Part shown: piece by piece, positions 50,666 to 62,091 of the stretch
Layout of the letters: each line of letters opens with the position of its first letter
How positions within the stretch are numbered: the stretch's first letter is position 1
Assembly (NCBI RefSeq): GCF_005222915.1
Contig: NZ_STFX01000021.1
Coordinates: 114,998-178,997 of the forward strand
DNA from: Rhizobium sp. FKL33
GTDB taxonomy: Bacteria; Pseudomonadota; Alphaproteobacteria; Rhizobiales; Rhizobiaceae
Direction of reading: 5' to 3'
Length of the DNA stretch: 64,000 nucleotides
Position numbers and translations under genes: made by a program
Notes under the pieces: generated by a model
Database searches by the model: none
What the model saw: only the letters and a program-made list of their open reading frames with translations
Told to the model about the DNA's origin: nothing

Positions 50666-52021
50666 TCAGAATTCGTCATCCGGCTGATGCTGGAAAAGCC
50701 CAAGATGACGGTCGAGTTCCGCCGCTTGGCTTTCCGACAGCCTGATGTCGAGGCTGACGGTGCCGTCCTCATTGTCTTCACGGCCATCGACGATGGCGTT
50801 CTGGTAAAGCCAGGGCAACAGCGACAGCTTGTCGATCGGCAAAACCACCGTGGCCTCGGTCAGAACGCCCGAGAGGCGCTGCGAGATGGTTGCGAGCAGG
50901 GCGTCGACGCCCTCGCCCGTGATGGCGGATACGGCGTGAACATTTTCCGTCGCGTTCGACTTGGCCTTCATCGCGTCATGGGTTTCCGGATCGAGCCGGT
51001 CGATCTTGTTCCAGACTTCGATGATGCGCTTGTCCTGCTCGCTCTCCTCAATGCCGAGATCGGTCAGAATCCGCAGCACATCGCTCGCCTGCGCGCCGTT
51101 GTCCGGGTCCGACATGTCGCGCACATGCAGGATGAGATCGGCTTCCAGCACTTCCTCGAGCGTGGCGCGGAAGGCGGCGACGAGATGGGTCGGCAGGTCC
51201 GAAATGAAACCGACGGTGTCGGACATGATGATCATCCGGCCCTGCGGCAATCGAATGCGGCGCAGCGTCGGATCGAGCGTGGCGAACAGCATATCCTCGG
51301 CCAGCACGCCCGCGCCCGTCAGCCGGTTAAACAGGGTGGATTTTCCGGCATTGGTGTAGCCGGCGAGCGCCACGATCGGATGCGGCACTTTCTTGCGCTT
51401 GGCGCGGTGCAGCTGGCGCGTCCTGCGCACCTGCTCCAGCTCGCGCTCCAGCTTGACGATCTTGTCCTGCAGGATGCGCCGGTCGGCTTCGATCTGGGTT
51501 TCGCCGGGACCGCCGAGAAAGCCCGCGCCGCCGCGCTGGCGTTCAAGGTGGGTCCAGCTGCGCACCAGCCGGCCCTTCTGATAGTTGAGATGGGCGAGTT
51601 CGACCTGCAGCGAGCCTTCCTTGGTGGAGGCGCGGCGGCCGAAAATTTCCAGAATGAGCCCGGTGCGGTCGATGACCTTGGCGTTCCATTCCTTTTCGAG
51701 ATTGCGCTGCTGCACGGGGGTCAGCGGATGATCGACGATCACCAGGCCGGCATTGCCTTCATCGAGCAGCGCGCCGATTTCCTCGATCTTGCCGGTGCCG
51801 ATCAGCGTCGCGGGCCGCGGCTGCGAGACCGTGACCACGGCTGAGCCGGCGATCGTCAGGTCGATGGCGCGCGCGAGGCCGACCGCCTCTTCCAAACGCC
51901 CCTCGCCCGTGCGGACGATCCCGCCGTCGCGCTCTGGGGATTTCAGAACCGGGACCACCACGACGCAACGCATCTGGTCGCGGCGCTTTTCGAGCTCCGG
52001 CCCCAGGGATTCGTGATTCAC
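50666..52021 (-). CDS. hflX: GTPase HflX
   Basis: A 451-aa ribosome-splitting GTPase. The HflX N-terminal domain (GTGKIEEIGALL, VIVDHPLTPVQQRNLEKEW, RTGLILEIFGRRA, QVELAHLNYQKGRL) is followed by the glycine-rich linker and the G domain (GYTNAGKST, FATLDPTLR, DTVGFISDLP, NKID). It rescues stalled ribosomes under stress. The start is uncertain: GTG at 52021 opens the frame, and ATG at 51973 (MRCVVVVPVLKS) is an alternative. hfq lies 102 bp upstream on the same strand. Confidence 0.93.
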   Translation of the reverse strand: MNHESLGPELEKRRDQMRCVVVVPVLKSPERDGGIVRTGEGRLEEAVGLARAIDLTIAGSAVVTVSQPRPATLIGTGKIEEIGALLDEGNAGLVIVDHPLTPVQQRNLEKEWNAKVIDRTGLILEIFGRRASTKEGSLQVELAHLNYQKGRLVRSWTHLERQRGGAGFLGGPGETQIEADRRILQDKIVKLERELEQVRRTRQLHRAKRKKVPHPIVALAGYTNAGKSTLFNRLTGAGVLAEDMLFATLDPTLRRIRLPQGRMIIMSDTVGFISDLPTHLVAAFRATLEEVLEADLILHVRDMSDPDNGAQASDVLRILTDLGIEESEQDKRIIEVWNKIDRLDPETHDAMKAKSNATENVHAVSAITGEGVDALLATISQRLSGVLTEATVVLPIDKLSLLPWLYQNAIVDGREDNEDGTVSLDIRLSESQAAELDRHLGLFQHQPDDEF

Positions 52022-52065
52022 TTCGCGCTCGTTGATGTCGGTCTCTCCGGAAATTCAATCTGAAA

Positions 52066-52105
52066 CGACAAGAAGGAGCGCAGGTTCCAACCCGGCTCCT
52101 TGTCG
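52066..52105 (-). terminator. Stem-loop between hfq and hflX
   Basis: On the minus strand CGACAAGGAGC pairs with GCTCCTTCTTGTCG (bulged), about 19 bp after the hfq stop, followed only by TTTC. It is probably a partial terminator or transcript-processing stem. Confidence 0.45.
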
Positions 52106-52123
52106 CGGATAAATCGGCCTTTT

Positions 52124-52366
52124 TCAGCCGGCGTGTTCTTCGCCTTCGAACATCTGCACGGGCGAGCCCGGCATGATCGTGGAGATCGCATGCTTGTAGA
52201 CGAGCTGGGAATGACCGTCACGACGCAGCAACACACAGAAATTGTCGAATGACGTCACCACGCCCGTGAGCTTGACGCCGTTGATAAGAAAAATTGTCAG
52301 GGAAATCTTCTGCTTGCGGACCGTATTGAGAAACAAATCCTGCAGATTTTGAGAACGTTCAGCCAT
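52124..52366 (-). CDS. hfq: RNA chaperone Hfq
   Basis: An 80-aa Sm-fold protein. Sm1 ([42 protein letters not shown]) and Sm2 ([10 protein letters not shown]) are intact, including Q8, F39-type and KH residues used for RNA binding. The short C-terminus (FEGEEHAG) is typical for rhizobia. It mediates sRNA-mRNA pairing. Its position between dat and hflX is the conserved order. Confidence 0.98.
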   Translation of the reverse strand: MAERSQNLQDLFLNTVRKQKISLTIFLINGVKLTGVVTSFDNFCVLLRRDGHSQLVYKHAISTIMPGSPVQMFEGEEHAG

Positions 52367-52467
52367 TGCGCCCGCCGTTTCTTCGGTTTTTGCCGGCGAA
52401 TTCGCCGGAATTATTGTTCATGCCTCCCGGCGGGACTCCCAAAGCCCCAACCTTGCATAGACAGCTA

Positions 52468-53331
52468 TCAAATCGATGTCTTTTCCGCAATGTCGAAAAA
52501 AGCTTCACGAATTTTTTGCGACATCGAGCCGGGATGACCGTTGCCGACAGCGTGTCCGTCGATTTCGACGATCGGAAAGCAGATGCTGGTGGCCGCCGTG
52601 ATGAACACTTCGCGGGACGCCTTCATCTCCTCGACGCTGAATTTGCGTTCACGAATTTCGACGCCCAGCCGCGCTGCGACATCCTGCAAAGTCGTGCGGG
52701 TGATGCCGCGCAGAATGCCGTGTTCCGCCGGCCGGGTGACCAGCGCGCCATCGGCGTCGACCATCCAGACATTGGTGGCCGCGCCTTCGGTGACATTGCC
52801 GTCGCGGTCGACATAGATCGCTTCCTGCGCGCCCTGCTCCTTGGCCGCCTGCCGCGCCATGGCGTTCGGCAACAGGCCCACCGTCTTGATGTCGACGCGC
52901 TCCCAGCGATTGTCGGGAACGGTGATCGCCTTCAGGCCCTTGGCGTTCTTGGCGGCGATGATCTTGGGATCGGTGCTTTTCGCGGTCACCACGATCGAAG
53001 GCCGCGTGCCGGCCTTCGGAAAGACGTGATCGCGCTTGGCGACGCCGCGCGTCACCTGCAGATAGAACATGCCGTTCTTGACGTGATTCATCCGCGCCAC
53101 GCGCCTGATCACCTGGGCCAACGCCGCCCTACTCATCGGCCAGTCGATGCGCAATTCGCCGAGGGAACGTCCGAGACGATCGAGATGGCGGGTGAGATCG
53201 ACGATCACGCCATGGCGGATCTCGCAGACTTCATAGACGCCGTCGGCGAACTGGTAGCCGCGGTCTTCCACATGCACCATCGCGTCCGAATGCGGAACAT
53301 AGGCGCCGTTCACATAGGCAATTCTCGACAT
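52468..53331 (-). CDS. dat: D-amino-acid transaminase
   Basis: A 287-aa class IV PLP aminotransferase. YVNGAYVPHSDAMVHVEDRGYQFADGVYE starts the fold. Lys149 in DIKTVGLLPNAMA is the PLP lysine, and EAIYVDRDGNVTEGAATNVWMV holds the cofactor glutamate. It transfers amino groups among D-amino acids. It lies 48 bp downstream of ntrX, in the position I recall for rhizobia. Its AGGA ribosome site is supplied by the 14-bp repeat upstream. Confidence 0.92.
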   Translation of the reverse strand: MSRIAYVNGAYVPHSDAMVHVEDRGYQFADGVYEVCEIRHGVIVDLTRHLDRLGRSLGELRIDWPMSRAALAQVIRRVARMNHVKNGMFYLQVTRGVAKRDHVFPKAGTRPSIVVTAKSTDPKIIAAKNAKGLKAITVPDNRWERVDIKTVGLLPNAMARQAAKEQGAQEAIYVDRDGNVTEGAATNVWMVDADGALVTRPAEHGILRGITRTTLQDVAARLGVEIRERKFSVEEMKASREVFITAATSICFPIVEIDGHAVGNGHPGSMSQKIREAFFDIAEKTSI

Positions 53332-53332
53332 A

Positions 53333-53373
53333 GCTGGTCCTGTTGGGCTGGTCCTGTTGGGCTCGTCCTGTGG
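53333..53373 (-). repeat. 14-bp tandem repeat between ntrX and dat
   Basis: Two perfect direct copies of the 14-mer GCTGGTCCTGTTGG (plus strand; 53333-53346 and 53347-53360), then a degenerate third (53361-53373). On the minus strand each copy contains AGGACC, and the copy next to dat forms its Shine-Dalgarno. The three fill most of the 48-bp ntrX-dat spacer. Confidence 0.8.
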
Positions 53374-53379
53374 TCGACG

Positions 53380-54744
53380 TCAGACGCCGAGCGTCTTCAA
53401 TTTGCGATGCAGGGCGGAACGCTCCATCCCCACGAATTCGGCAGTCCGCGAAATATTGCCGCCGAAGCGGTTGATCTGCGCGATGAGATAGTCGCGCTCG
53501 AACATTTCGCGCGCCTCGCGCAGCGGCAGCGTCATGATGTGCTGGTCGCCCGTCGACGAGACCTTCGGCATCGCGTCGAGCACGTCGGCCGGCAGCATGT
53601 CGGCGGTGATCGGCGTATCGGGCCCGTCGCTGCGGGCGAGAATTAGCAGCCGCTCGATATTGTTGCGCAGCTGGCGCAGGTTCCCCGGCCAGTCATGCGC
53701 CTGCAGGATGGCGAGCGCATCGTCGCCGATCTTGCGCGGCCGGATGCCGGCATGCTCGCAGATCTGCCGCATGAAGAGATCGACGAGGAACGGAATGTCC
53801 TCGCGGCGATCCGAGAGCGGCGGCACCTTCACCGGCACCACCGACAGGCGGTGATAGAGATCCTCGCGGAAGCGGCCTTGGCCGATCATCTGTTCGAGAT
53901 CGTAGGCGGTCGAGGAAATGATGCGGACGTCGACCTTCACGCGCTTGGAGCCGCCGACGCGTTCGAACTGCTGGTCCACGAGAACGCGCAGGATCTTGTT
54001 CTGCGTCTCGCGCGGCATTTCGCCGATCTCGTCGAGATAGAGAACGCCGCGATGGGCCTCTTCCAGCGCGCCGGTCTTGCGCGGCTGGCCGGGCGTGCCC
54101 TCGGTGCCGAACAGCGCAATCTCCATCTTCTCGGGCGTGATCGCCGCCGCGTTCAGCGCCACGAACGGGCCTTCGGCGCGCGAGGATTTGCGGTGGATGA
54201 TGCGCGCCACCAGCTCCTTGCCCGAGCCAGAGGGACCTATGATCATGATGCGGCTGTTGGTGGGGGCGATCTTCTCGATGTTCTGGCGAAGTTGCGACAC
54301 CGCCACCGAGGTGCCGATCAGTTCGGCCGTATCGCCCGACCGCTTCTTGAGATCGCGCACCTCGCGCTTGAGCTTTGAGGTTTCAAGAGCGCGTTCCGCG
54401 ATCAGGATCAGCCGGTCGGCCTTGAACGGCTTTTCGATGAAGTCATAGGCTCCGCGCCGGATGGCGTTGACGGCCATTTCGATATTGCCGTGGCCCGAGA
54501 TCATCACCACCGGGATCTCTGGGTAGCGGGTCTTGATTTCATCGAGCAGCGCCAGCCCGTCGAGCCGGCTGCCCTGCATCCAGACGTCGAGGAAGACCAG
54601 TCGCGGCACACGGTCGGAAATCGCGGCGAGAGCGCTGTCGGCGTCATGGGCCGTGCGCGTTTCATGTCCTTCGTCAGACAGGATGCCGGAGACGATCTCG
54701 CGGATGTCCTGTTCGTCGTCGACCACCAAAATATCAGACGCCAT
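53380..54744 (-). CDS. ntrX: Nitrogen regulation response regulator NtrX
   Basis: A 454-aa regulator. The receiver domain has phospho-acceptor D53 (FLDVWMQG). The AAA+ domain has Walker A IIGPSGSGKE and YLDEIGEMP. The C-terminal Fis-type HTH is RTAEFVGMERSALHRKLKTLGV. The sigma-54-contact GAFTGA is missing (reads FGTEGTPGQPRK), as in most alphaproteobacterial NtrX, so it need not act on sigma-54. The ATG at 54744 has AAGGTGAG upstream; the GTG at 54750 is less likely. It overlaps ntrY by 11 bases. Partner: NtrY. Confidence 0.95.
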   Translation of the reverse strand: MASDILVVDDEQDIREIVSGILSDEGHETRTAHDADSALAAISDRVPRLVFLDVWMQGSRLDGLALLDEIKTRYPEIPVVMISGHGNIEMAVNAIRRGAYDFIEKPFKADRLILIAERALETSKLKREVRDLKKRSGDTAELIGTSVAVSQLRQNIEKIAPTNSRIMIIGPSGSGKELVARIIHRKSSRAEGPFVALNAAAITPEKMEIALFGTEGTPGQPRKTGALEEAHRGVLYLDEIGEMPRETQNKILRVLVDQQFERVGGSKRVKVDVRIISSTAYDLEQMIGQGRFREDLYHRLSVVPVKVPPLSDRREDIPFLVDLFMRQICEHAGIRPRKIGDDALAILQAHDWPGNLRQLRNNIERLLILARSDGPDTPITADMLPADVLDAMPKVSSTGDQHIMTLPLREAREMFERDYLIAQINRFGGNISRTAEFVGMERSALHRKLKTLGV

Positions 54745-56980
54745 GTGCACTCACCTTCTCGTCCAACCTTTCCGTCGCCTGATCAGCCAACGGCAATATC
54801 ACTCTGAACATCGCGCCGAAACCGTGATCGAAATCCGGCGGCGCGTCGTGAATCTCGAGATGCCCGCCATGCTCCTCGATGATCTTCTTGACGATGGGCA
54901 GGCCGAGCCCTGTGCCCTTCTCCCGCATCGTCATGTAAGGTTCGAGGATCCGATGGCGGTTTTCCTGTGGCAGCCCCTTGCCGTTGTCGATGATTTCCAC
55001 AACCAGCCGGTCGCCGCGCGGATCGGGCTTGGCCCGCACCATGATCTTGTAGTCCTCGCGCGTCTGGTCCGAGGGGATGGCCTCGATCGCCTCGACCGCA
55101 TTCTTGATGAGGTTCGAGAACGCCTGGCCGAGCATGCGCGAATCGAAGGCGCCGGTCAGCGGCTCCTCGCCCCAGTCGCGGAGGAAGCGGATGTGATTGT
55201 TGCCCATCTCGCGCAGGAACACGGCGTCCTTGAGGATCGTCCTCAGGTCGCTGATTTCCTTGGAAGGCTTGGGCATGCGCGCGAAAGACGAGAATTCGTC
55301 GACCATCCGGCCGATATCCTCCACCTGCCGCACGATCGTGTCGGTGCATTGATCGAATACCGCACGGTCGTCCTCGGCGATATGGCGTCCATAGCGGCGC
55401 TTCAGCCGTTCGGCCGACAGCTGGATCGGCGTCAGCGGATTCTTAATTTCATGGGCGATGCGGCGGGCGACGTCGGACCAGGCGGTCGAGCGCTGCGCGA
55501 TCATCAGATCGGTGATGTCGTCCATGGTGATGACATAGGATTCCTTGCCGGCATGCGATTCCTCGCGGGTGATCTGCACATTGAGGTTCCGCTCCTTGCC
55601 GCCCTGGATCATGGCGATTTCGCCGCGGAAATCCTTGCGCGACCGGCTCGCGGCCTCGGACAGCAGGCCGTCGATCTCCGGCGCCACTTCGCTCAACTGC
55701 CGGCCGGGCAGCGTGTCCTGATCCTGCCCCAGCAACAGGCCGGCGGACGGATTGGCGATGGTGATGGTGCGGTCTTCCTCGACCCCGATCACCGCCGCCG
55801 TCACGCCCGACAGCACCGCCTCGATGAAGCGTCGGCGGTCGTCGACTTCGTCGCGGGCGACGATCAGCTCGTCGCGCTGGCTGCGCAGTTCCGAGATCAT
55901 CTTGTTGAAGGTGCGCGACAGGCTGCCGACGTCGCCGTCGATCGCCCTCACCGGCACGATCACATTGAGATTGCCGCCCGCCACATTGTCGGCGGCGTTG
56001 ATCAACAGGCGGATCGGCCGGACGATCCGGTCGGCCACAGCGATCGCCGCCCAGATGGCCGCGAGCAGCACCACCAGCGCGAAACCGAGGAAGATCACGC
56101 CATAGGCGATCTGCGTCGTGACCTTGCCCTCGTCCATGACGCGGTATTCGGTGGCGTTCGCCTCCATCAGGTTGGCGGCGGAGAGAACGCGGGGGTCGAC
56201 GGCGCGGATCGTGTAGAGATAGGCGTCGAGCTGGTCGAGATTGATGATGGCGCCGACGAGGTTGGTCTTGCCCGGCGGGATGAGCACCGGCTTGCCCGAC
56301 ACGGCAGACTTCATCGCCTCCGCCGGCATCGCCGGCAGCGGCTTGTCGCTGTCAACCTCGGATTTGGCGATCACCGACCCGTCGCGGTTCATCAGGAACG
56401 AGGCGAGCAGGCCCCTGCCCTTGGTCTGGCGCGTCAGCAGCTGCTCGAAGCCGGAACGATCCAGCGCGAAAAGCTGCCGGTTGCGCTCGAGGTCGTTGCC
56501 CATCGACACGGTCTGGCCGAGCAGATAGCTGGCGTTGTCGTTGAGATAGGCCTGCGCCACATTCATCGCCGAATAGACGATTTCCTTGGTGCGCACCGAA
56601 AACCATCTGTCGAGCCCGACATTCAGGGTCAGCGAGGCGATGACCGCGACGAGAATGGCTGGCGCGATAGCGACGCCCGAGAACAACGAGACGATGCGGA
56701 TATGCAGTCTTGCGGCGGCGCGACCGCGCGCGCGGGCCTTGAACAGCCGGTAAAGCTCGTAGCCCACCAGCGTCATCAGCGCGAGCACGAAGAGGACATT
56801 GACCACCACCGAGGCGATCACCACATTCGGTTCGGGCTGGATAGGCGTGACGCCGAGCAGGATGGCGAGCGTGATCAGCGCCGCCAGCAGCGATCCGCCG
56901 GCCACCGCCACGCCCGTGGTCGTGGAAATGCGGCGCGGATCGATGCCCACGGCCTTGGTTTGATCCTGACTGACCGCCAT
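54734..56980 (-). CDS. ntrY: Nitrogen regulation sensor kinase NtrY
   Basis: A 748-aa transmembrane histidine kinase. Two N-terminal helices near 28-73, a third near 100-120, a periplasmic segment, and another helix near 305-327 precede a HAMP domain (VADRIVRPIRLLINAADNVAGGNL), a PAS domain, and the kinase core. The phospho-acceptor is in [29 protein letters not shown]-binding boxes are NLIKNAVEA, DNGKGLP and GTGLGLPIV. NtrYX responds to nitrogen and redox or oxygen signals. It overlaps ntrX. Confidence 0.95.
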   Translation of the reverse strand: MAVSQDQTKAVGIDPRRISTTTGVAVAGGSLLAALITLAILLGVTPIQPEPNVVIASVVVNVLFVLALMTLVGYELYRLFKARARGRAAARLHIRIVSLFSGVAIAPAILVAVIASLTLNVGLDRWFSVRTKEIVYSAMNVAQAYLNDNASYLLGQTVSMGNDLERNRQLFALDRSGFEQLLTRQTKGRGLLASFLMNRDGSVIAKSEVDSDKPLPAMPAEAMKSAVSGKPVLIPPGKTNLVGAIINLDQLDAYLYTIRAVDPRVLSAANLMEANATEYRVMDEGKVTTQIAYGVIFLGFALVVLLAAIWAAIAVADRIVRPIRLLINAADNVAGGNLNVIVPVRAIDGDVGSLSRTFNKMISELRSQRDELIVARDEVDDRRRFIEAVLSGVTAAVIGVEEDRTITIANPSAGLLLGQDQDTLPGRQLSEVAPEIDGLLSEAASRSRKDFRGEIAMIQGGKERNLNVQITREESHAGKESYVITMDDITDLMIAQRSTAWSDVARRIAHEIKNPLTPIQLSAERLKRRYGRHIAEDDRAVFDQCTDTIVRQVEDIGRMVDEFSSFARMPKPSKEISDLRTILKDAVFLREMGNNHIRFLRDWGEEPLTGAFDSRMLGQAFSNLIKNAVEAIEAIPSDQTREDYKIMVRAKPDPRGDRLVVEIIDNGKGLPQENRHRILEPYMTMREKGTGLGLPIVKKIIEEHGGHLEIHDAPPDFDHGFGAMFRVILPLADQATERLDEKVSAHGV

Positions 56981-57096
56981 CCAGTCCCCCGTTCGCCTCG
57001 AGCGGGAGCGCCCGCTCGAATCGTCTTCCGACGCTCTTGTTACGTTGCGTTAAAGCAACGCATTGTGGCGGAAATGCAACGGAAAAATGATGCGGA

Positions 57097-58551
57097 TCAC
57101 GCCGAGCGGGCGCTGCGATAGACGGTGACGCCCAGTTCCCGGATCTTCTTGCGCAGCGTATTGCGGTTCAGCCCGAGCAGGTCGGCCGCCTTGATCTGGT
57201 TGCCGCGCGTCGCGGTGAGCGCCGCGAGAATCAGCGGATATTCCATCTCGGCCAGCACGCGGTCATAAAGCCCCGGCGGCGGCAGCTGGTCGCCGAATTC
57301 GGCGAAATAGGAGCGCATATTCTCCTCCACCGCTTGCGCGATGGACACGACGCCAGAAGCCGAACCCGGCTTTTCCGCCGGCCCCGAGGATACATCCGGC
57401 TTGAGTTCGCTGTCGGCGATCTCCCGCGTGATCACATCCTGCGGATAGAGCGCGGTCAGGCGGCGGACGAAATTCTCGAGTTCGCGCACATTGCCCGGCC
57501 AGGGATAGGCCTTCATCACGTCGAGCGCCTCATTGTCGAAACGCTTCGGCGCCATGCCTTCTTTCTCGGTCAGCTGCACGAAGTGGCGCACGAGATCGGG
57601 AATGTCTTCGGAACGCTCGCGCAGGGGCGGCAGCCGCAGCGGCACGACGTTCAGGCGATAATAGAGGTCTTCGCGGAACAGGCCTTGGTTGATCGCCTGC
57701 TTGAGATCCTTGTTGGTCGCCGCAACGATTCGCACATCGGTGCGGATCGGCGTGCGGCCGCCGACGGTGGTGTATTCGCCCTGCTGCAGCACGCGCAACA
57801 GGCGCGTCTGGGCGTCCATCGGCATGTCGCCGATTTCGTCGAGGAACAGCGTGCCGCCCTCGGCCTGCTCGAAGCGGCCGGTCGAACGCGCCTGCGCGCC
57901 GGTGAAGGCGCCCTTCTCATGGCCGAACAGTTCCGATTCGATCAGATCGCGCGGAATCGCCGCCATGTTGATGGCCACGAAGGGACCGTTGCGGCGCTTG
58001 CCGTAATCATGCAGCGCCCGCGCCACCAGTTCCTTGCCGGTGCCCGATTCGCCGGTGATCATCAGCGTCAGGTCGGTCTGCATCAGGCGCGCCAGCACGC
58101 GATAGATTTCCTGCATCGCCGGCGAGCGGCCGACCAGCGGCATGCCGTCCTGGCTGTCGTCGTCGATGCGCTGCGGCTTGCGCTTGGGCTCGGCGAGCGC
58201 GCGGCCGACGATGGCGATGAGTTCCGTCAGGTCGAAGGGCTTCGGCAGATAATCGTAAGCGCCTTTTTCCGACGCCTTGATTGCCGTCATGAAGGTGTTC
58301 TGCGCGCTCATCACCAGCACCGGCAGGTCCGGACGGATGCGCTTGATGCGCGGCAATAGGTCGAAAGCGTTTTCATCCGGCATCACCACGTCGGTGATGA
58401 CCAGATCGCCGTCGCCCGCCGAAATCCAACGCCACAGGGTCGCGGCATTGGAGGTGATGCGCACATCGTAGCCGGCGCGGCTGAGCGCCTGGTTGAGCAC
58501 AGTCCTGATCGCGGCGTCGTCGTCGGCGACAAGAATCGTGGCATTGCTCAT
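57097..58551 (-). CDS. ntrC: Nitrogen regulation response regulator NtrC
   Basis: A 484-aa sigma-54 activator. The receiver has D54 ([10 protein letters not shown]). The AAA+ domain carries GESGTGKE, the sigma-54 loop [25 protein letters not shown], and the R-finger region. The C-terminal Fis-type HTH is [21 protein letters not shown]. NtrC-P turns on nitrogen-scavenging genes (glnA, glnK, amtB and often aap). The ATG at 58551 follows agggaaa; the long frame to 58782 runs into ntrB. The stop of ntrB is 1 bp upstream. Confidence 0.96.
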   Translation of the reverse strand: MSNATILVADDDAAIRTVLNQALSRAGYDVRITSNAATLWRWISAGDGDLVITDVVMPDENAFDLLPRIKRIRPDLPVLVMSAQNTFMTAIKASEKGAYDYLPKPFDLTELIAIVGRALAEPKRKPQRIDDDSQDGMPLVGRSPAMQEIYRVLARLMQTDLTLMITGESGTGKELVARALHDYGKRRNGPFVAINMAAIPRDLIESELFGHEKGAFTGAQARSTGRFEQAEGGTLFLDEIGDMPMDAQTRLLRVLQQGEYTTVGGRTPIRTDVRIVAATNKDLKQAINQGLFREDLYYRLNVVPLRLPPLRERSEDIPDLVRHFVQLTEKEGMAPKRFDNEALDVMKAYPWPGNVRELENFVRRLTALYPQDVITREIADSELKPDVSSGPAEKPGSASGVVSIAQAVEENMRSYFAEFGDQLPPPGLYDRVLAEMEYPLILAALTATRGNQIKAADLLGLNRNTLRKKIRELGVTVYRSARSA

Positions 58552-58552
58552 G

Positions 58553-59697
58553 TCAGTTTCCCTGCGTCTTGGCGTTAGCCGGCTCGCCCGCATTTCCGCG
58601 CGACGCCGGCAGGAGCACCCTGAAAATCGTCTTGTTGTTCTGGCGGTCGCATTCGACGATGCCGCCATGGCCACCGATGATCTTGGCGACCAGCGCGAGC
58701 CCCAGGCCCGAGCCGTTGGTCTTGGTGGTGATGAACGGATCGAAGAGATGCGGCACGAGGTCTTCCGGAACGCCGGGACCATTGTCGACGACGCAGAATT
58801 CGAGCGGCAGCGAGATCTTTTCGCGCGTTCCCGCCACCGACATGCGGATGCCCGGGCGATAGGCGGTGGTCAGCGTGATCTCGGCGTCGGGCCGGTCGGC
58901 GACCGCTTCGGTGGCGTTCTTGATCAGGTTCAGGAACACCTGGATCAGCTGGTCGCGATTGGCGTGCACCGGCGGCAGCGAGGGATCGTAATTCTCGCTG
59001 ATCTTGACGTTGCGGGCGAAGCCGGCTTTCGCCACCGCTTTGACGTGATCGAGAATGGAGTGGATGTTGACCGGCGCGCGATCCACGGGCCGCTCGTCGG
59101 AAAACACTTCCATCCGGTCGACCAGCGAGACGATACGGTCGGTTTCCTCGCAGATCAGCTGCGTCAGCGCCCGGTCTTCGTCGGTCACCGAGGTCTCGAG
59201 AAGCTGCGCCGCGCCGCGAATGCCCGACAGCGGGTTCTTGATCTCATGCGCCAGCATCGAGGCCAGTCCCGTCACGGAGCGGGCTGCGGCGCGATGCGTC
59301 AACTGCCGGTCGATCTTGTCGGCCATGGTGCGTTCCTGGAACACGATCACCACGGACCCTGCCTCTGTCAGCACAGGCGCGACATAGATGTCGACGAGCT
59401 TGTCGGAGCCGAGCCGCGGCGAGCTCAGATCGACGCGATATTCGTTGACCGGCGCGCGCCGGTCCCGCACCTGCTCGATCAACGCCAGAAGCGGGCTGCC
59501 GAACGGAATATAGGCATAGATGGTGTGGCGGGCGAGATAGGAAGCGCTGGCGCCGAAGAATGCCTCGGCCTCCCAATTGGCGAAACGGATATAGCCATCC
59601 TCATCCACCAGGATCACGGCGTTCTGGATGGCGTTGAGCACCGCCATGGCGATTTCATTCACGGCTGCAGCGCCTTTCTTCTTGTTGTCTCCCGTCA

Positions 59698-59698
<1 letters not shown>
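58553..59698 (-). CDS. ntrB: Nitrogen regulation sensor kinase NtrB
   Basis: A 381-aa cytosolic kinase/phosphatase. A PAS domain ([27 protein letters not shown]) precedes the kinase core: [22 protein letters not shown] holds the histidine, and [20 protein letters not shown] and GSGLGLALV bind ATP. It controls NtrC in response to PII proteins. Its ATG overlaps the dusB stop (TGATG), and the upstream frame in dusB is not used. It lies 1 bp before ntrC. Confidence 0.96.
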
Positions 59699-60687
<989 letters not shown>

Positions 60688-60885
60688 CACGTCTGTCGTC
60701 AAATGATTATCTTTCGGGCATGGCCTTTGTTTGCTTGATTTTTAGCCACATTGCGGCAACTTGCCAAGAGAAATCGACTCGCGCCCAAAAATTATGCGTT
60801 GCTTGCATCTGGCATCTATATGGCGGACGCGCGAGCGCCTATACACCGCGCAATGCTACTATCCAATGACATCAGCTGAAACAAT

Positions 60886-62091
60886 ATGAGGCAGACGCAA
60901 TCCATGACTTTAGGCGTGCTGATCGTGGCCGCAGGCCGCGGCGAACGGGCGGGCGGTTTGGCCGAAGGCCCGAAGCAGTATCGCCAGATCGGCGGCCGCC
61001 CTGTCCTCGCCCATACGATCGACGCCTTCCTGTCCTGGCCCGACTGCGGCCCGGTCATGGTGGTCATTCATCCCGACGACGTCGATCTCTACGACGCGGT
61101 GGCGAGAACCACCTCCGATCCGGCCCGGCTCTATCGGACGTTCGGCGCGGCGACCCGTCAGACCTCGGTGTTCGCGGGTCTCGAAGCGATGGCCAGCCTC
61201 GGCGTCACCCATGTGATGATTCAGGACGGTGTTCGTCCCTTCGTCACTCACGGCCTTCTCGATCGCATCGCCGCTGCGCTTCGCGCCGGCGGCCGCGCCG
61301 TGCTGCCGGCGACGCCCGTGGCCGACACGTTGAAGCGCGGCGCGCCCGACGGTTTCGTGGCCGACACCGTCTCCCGCGACGGGCTCTATGCGGCGCAGAC
61401 GCCGCAGAGCTTCGACTACGCCTTCATTCTCGACGCCCATCGCCGCGCCTCCCAGGCCGGCGTGACGACGCTGACCGACGACGCGGCGATCGCCGAATGG
61501 GCCGGCGCGCCGGTGCGGCTGGTGGAAGGCGATCGCAACAATGTGAAACTCACGCTCAAGGCGGATATAGACATGGCGGACAGAATGCTCGCACAGACCT
61601 CGCTTCCCGATATTCGCACCGGCAACGGCTACGATGTCCATCAACTGATTCCGGGAGACGGCGTCACGCTCTGCGGAATCAGGATCGCCCATGATTTCAC
61701 GCTGAAAGGCCATTCCGACGCGGACGTCGCCCTGCATGCCCTGACCGATGCGCTGCTCGCCACCTGCGGCGCCGGCGATATCGGCGATCACTTCCCGCCG
61801 TCCGATCCGCAATGGCGCGGCGCGGCCTCACGCATCTTCCTCGAGCATGCGGCGAACATCGTGCGCGAGCACGGCGGGACCATCATGAACGCCGACATCT
61901 CGCTGATCGCGGAAGCGCCCAAGATAGGCCCGCACAGGCAAGCCATGCGAGAATTCCTGTCGGACTGTCTCGGCATCGAGCTGGAGCGCTGCTCGGTCAA
62001 GGCGACCACCAATGAAAAAATCGGGTTTATCGGCCGTGGCGAAGGCATCGCGGCCATCGCCACCGCCACCGTGGCATTCGGGAGACGATAA
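60886..62091 (+). CDS. ispDF: Bifunctional IspD/IspF (MEP-pathway cytidylyltransferase and MECDP synthase)
   Basis: A 401-aa fusion for isoprenoid precursor synthesis. Residues about 1-225 are IspD ([32 protein letters not shown]). Residues about 240-401 are IspF ([53 protein letters not shown]). The fused form is usual in alphaproteobacteria. The start may be 60886 or the ATG at 60904. Its TAA overlaps the ATG of the next gene. It diverges from dusB. Confidence 0.96.
   Translation: MRQTQSMTLGVLIVAAGRGERAGGLAEGPKQYRQIGGRPVLAHTIDAFLSWPDCGPVMVVIHPDDVDLYDAVARTTSDPARLYRTFGAATRQTSVFAGLEAMASLGVTHVMIQDGVRPFVTHGLLDRIAAALRAGGRAVLPATPVADTLKRGAPDGFVADTVSRDGLYAAQTPQSFDYAFILDAHRRASQAGVTTLTDDAAIAEWAGAPVRLVEGDRNNVKLTLKADIDMADRMLAQTSLPDIRTGNGYDVHQLIPGDGVTLCGIRIAHDFTLKGHSDADVALHALTDALLATCGAGDIGDHFPPSDPQWRGAASRIFLEHAANIVREHGGTIMNADISLIAEAPKIGPHRQAMREFLSDCLGIELERCSVKATTNEKIGFIGRGEGIAAIATATVAFGRR

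Noticed and set aside
54533..57121. 862-aa open frame on the plus strand
   Set aside because: Antisense to ntrY; high His/Arg/Asp and no family match.
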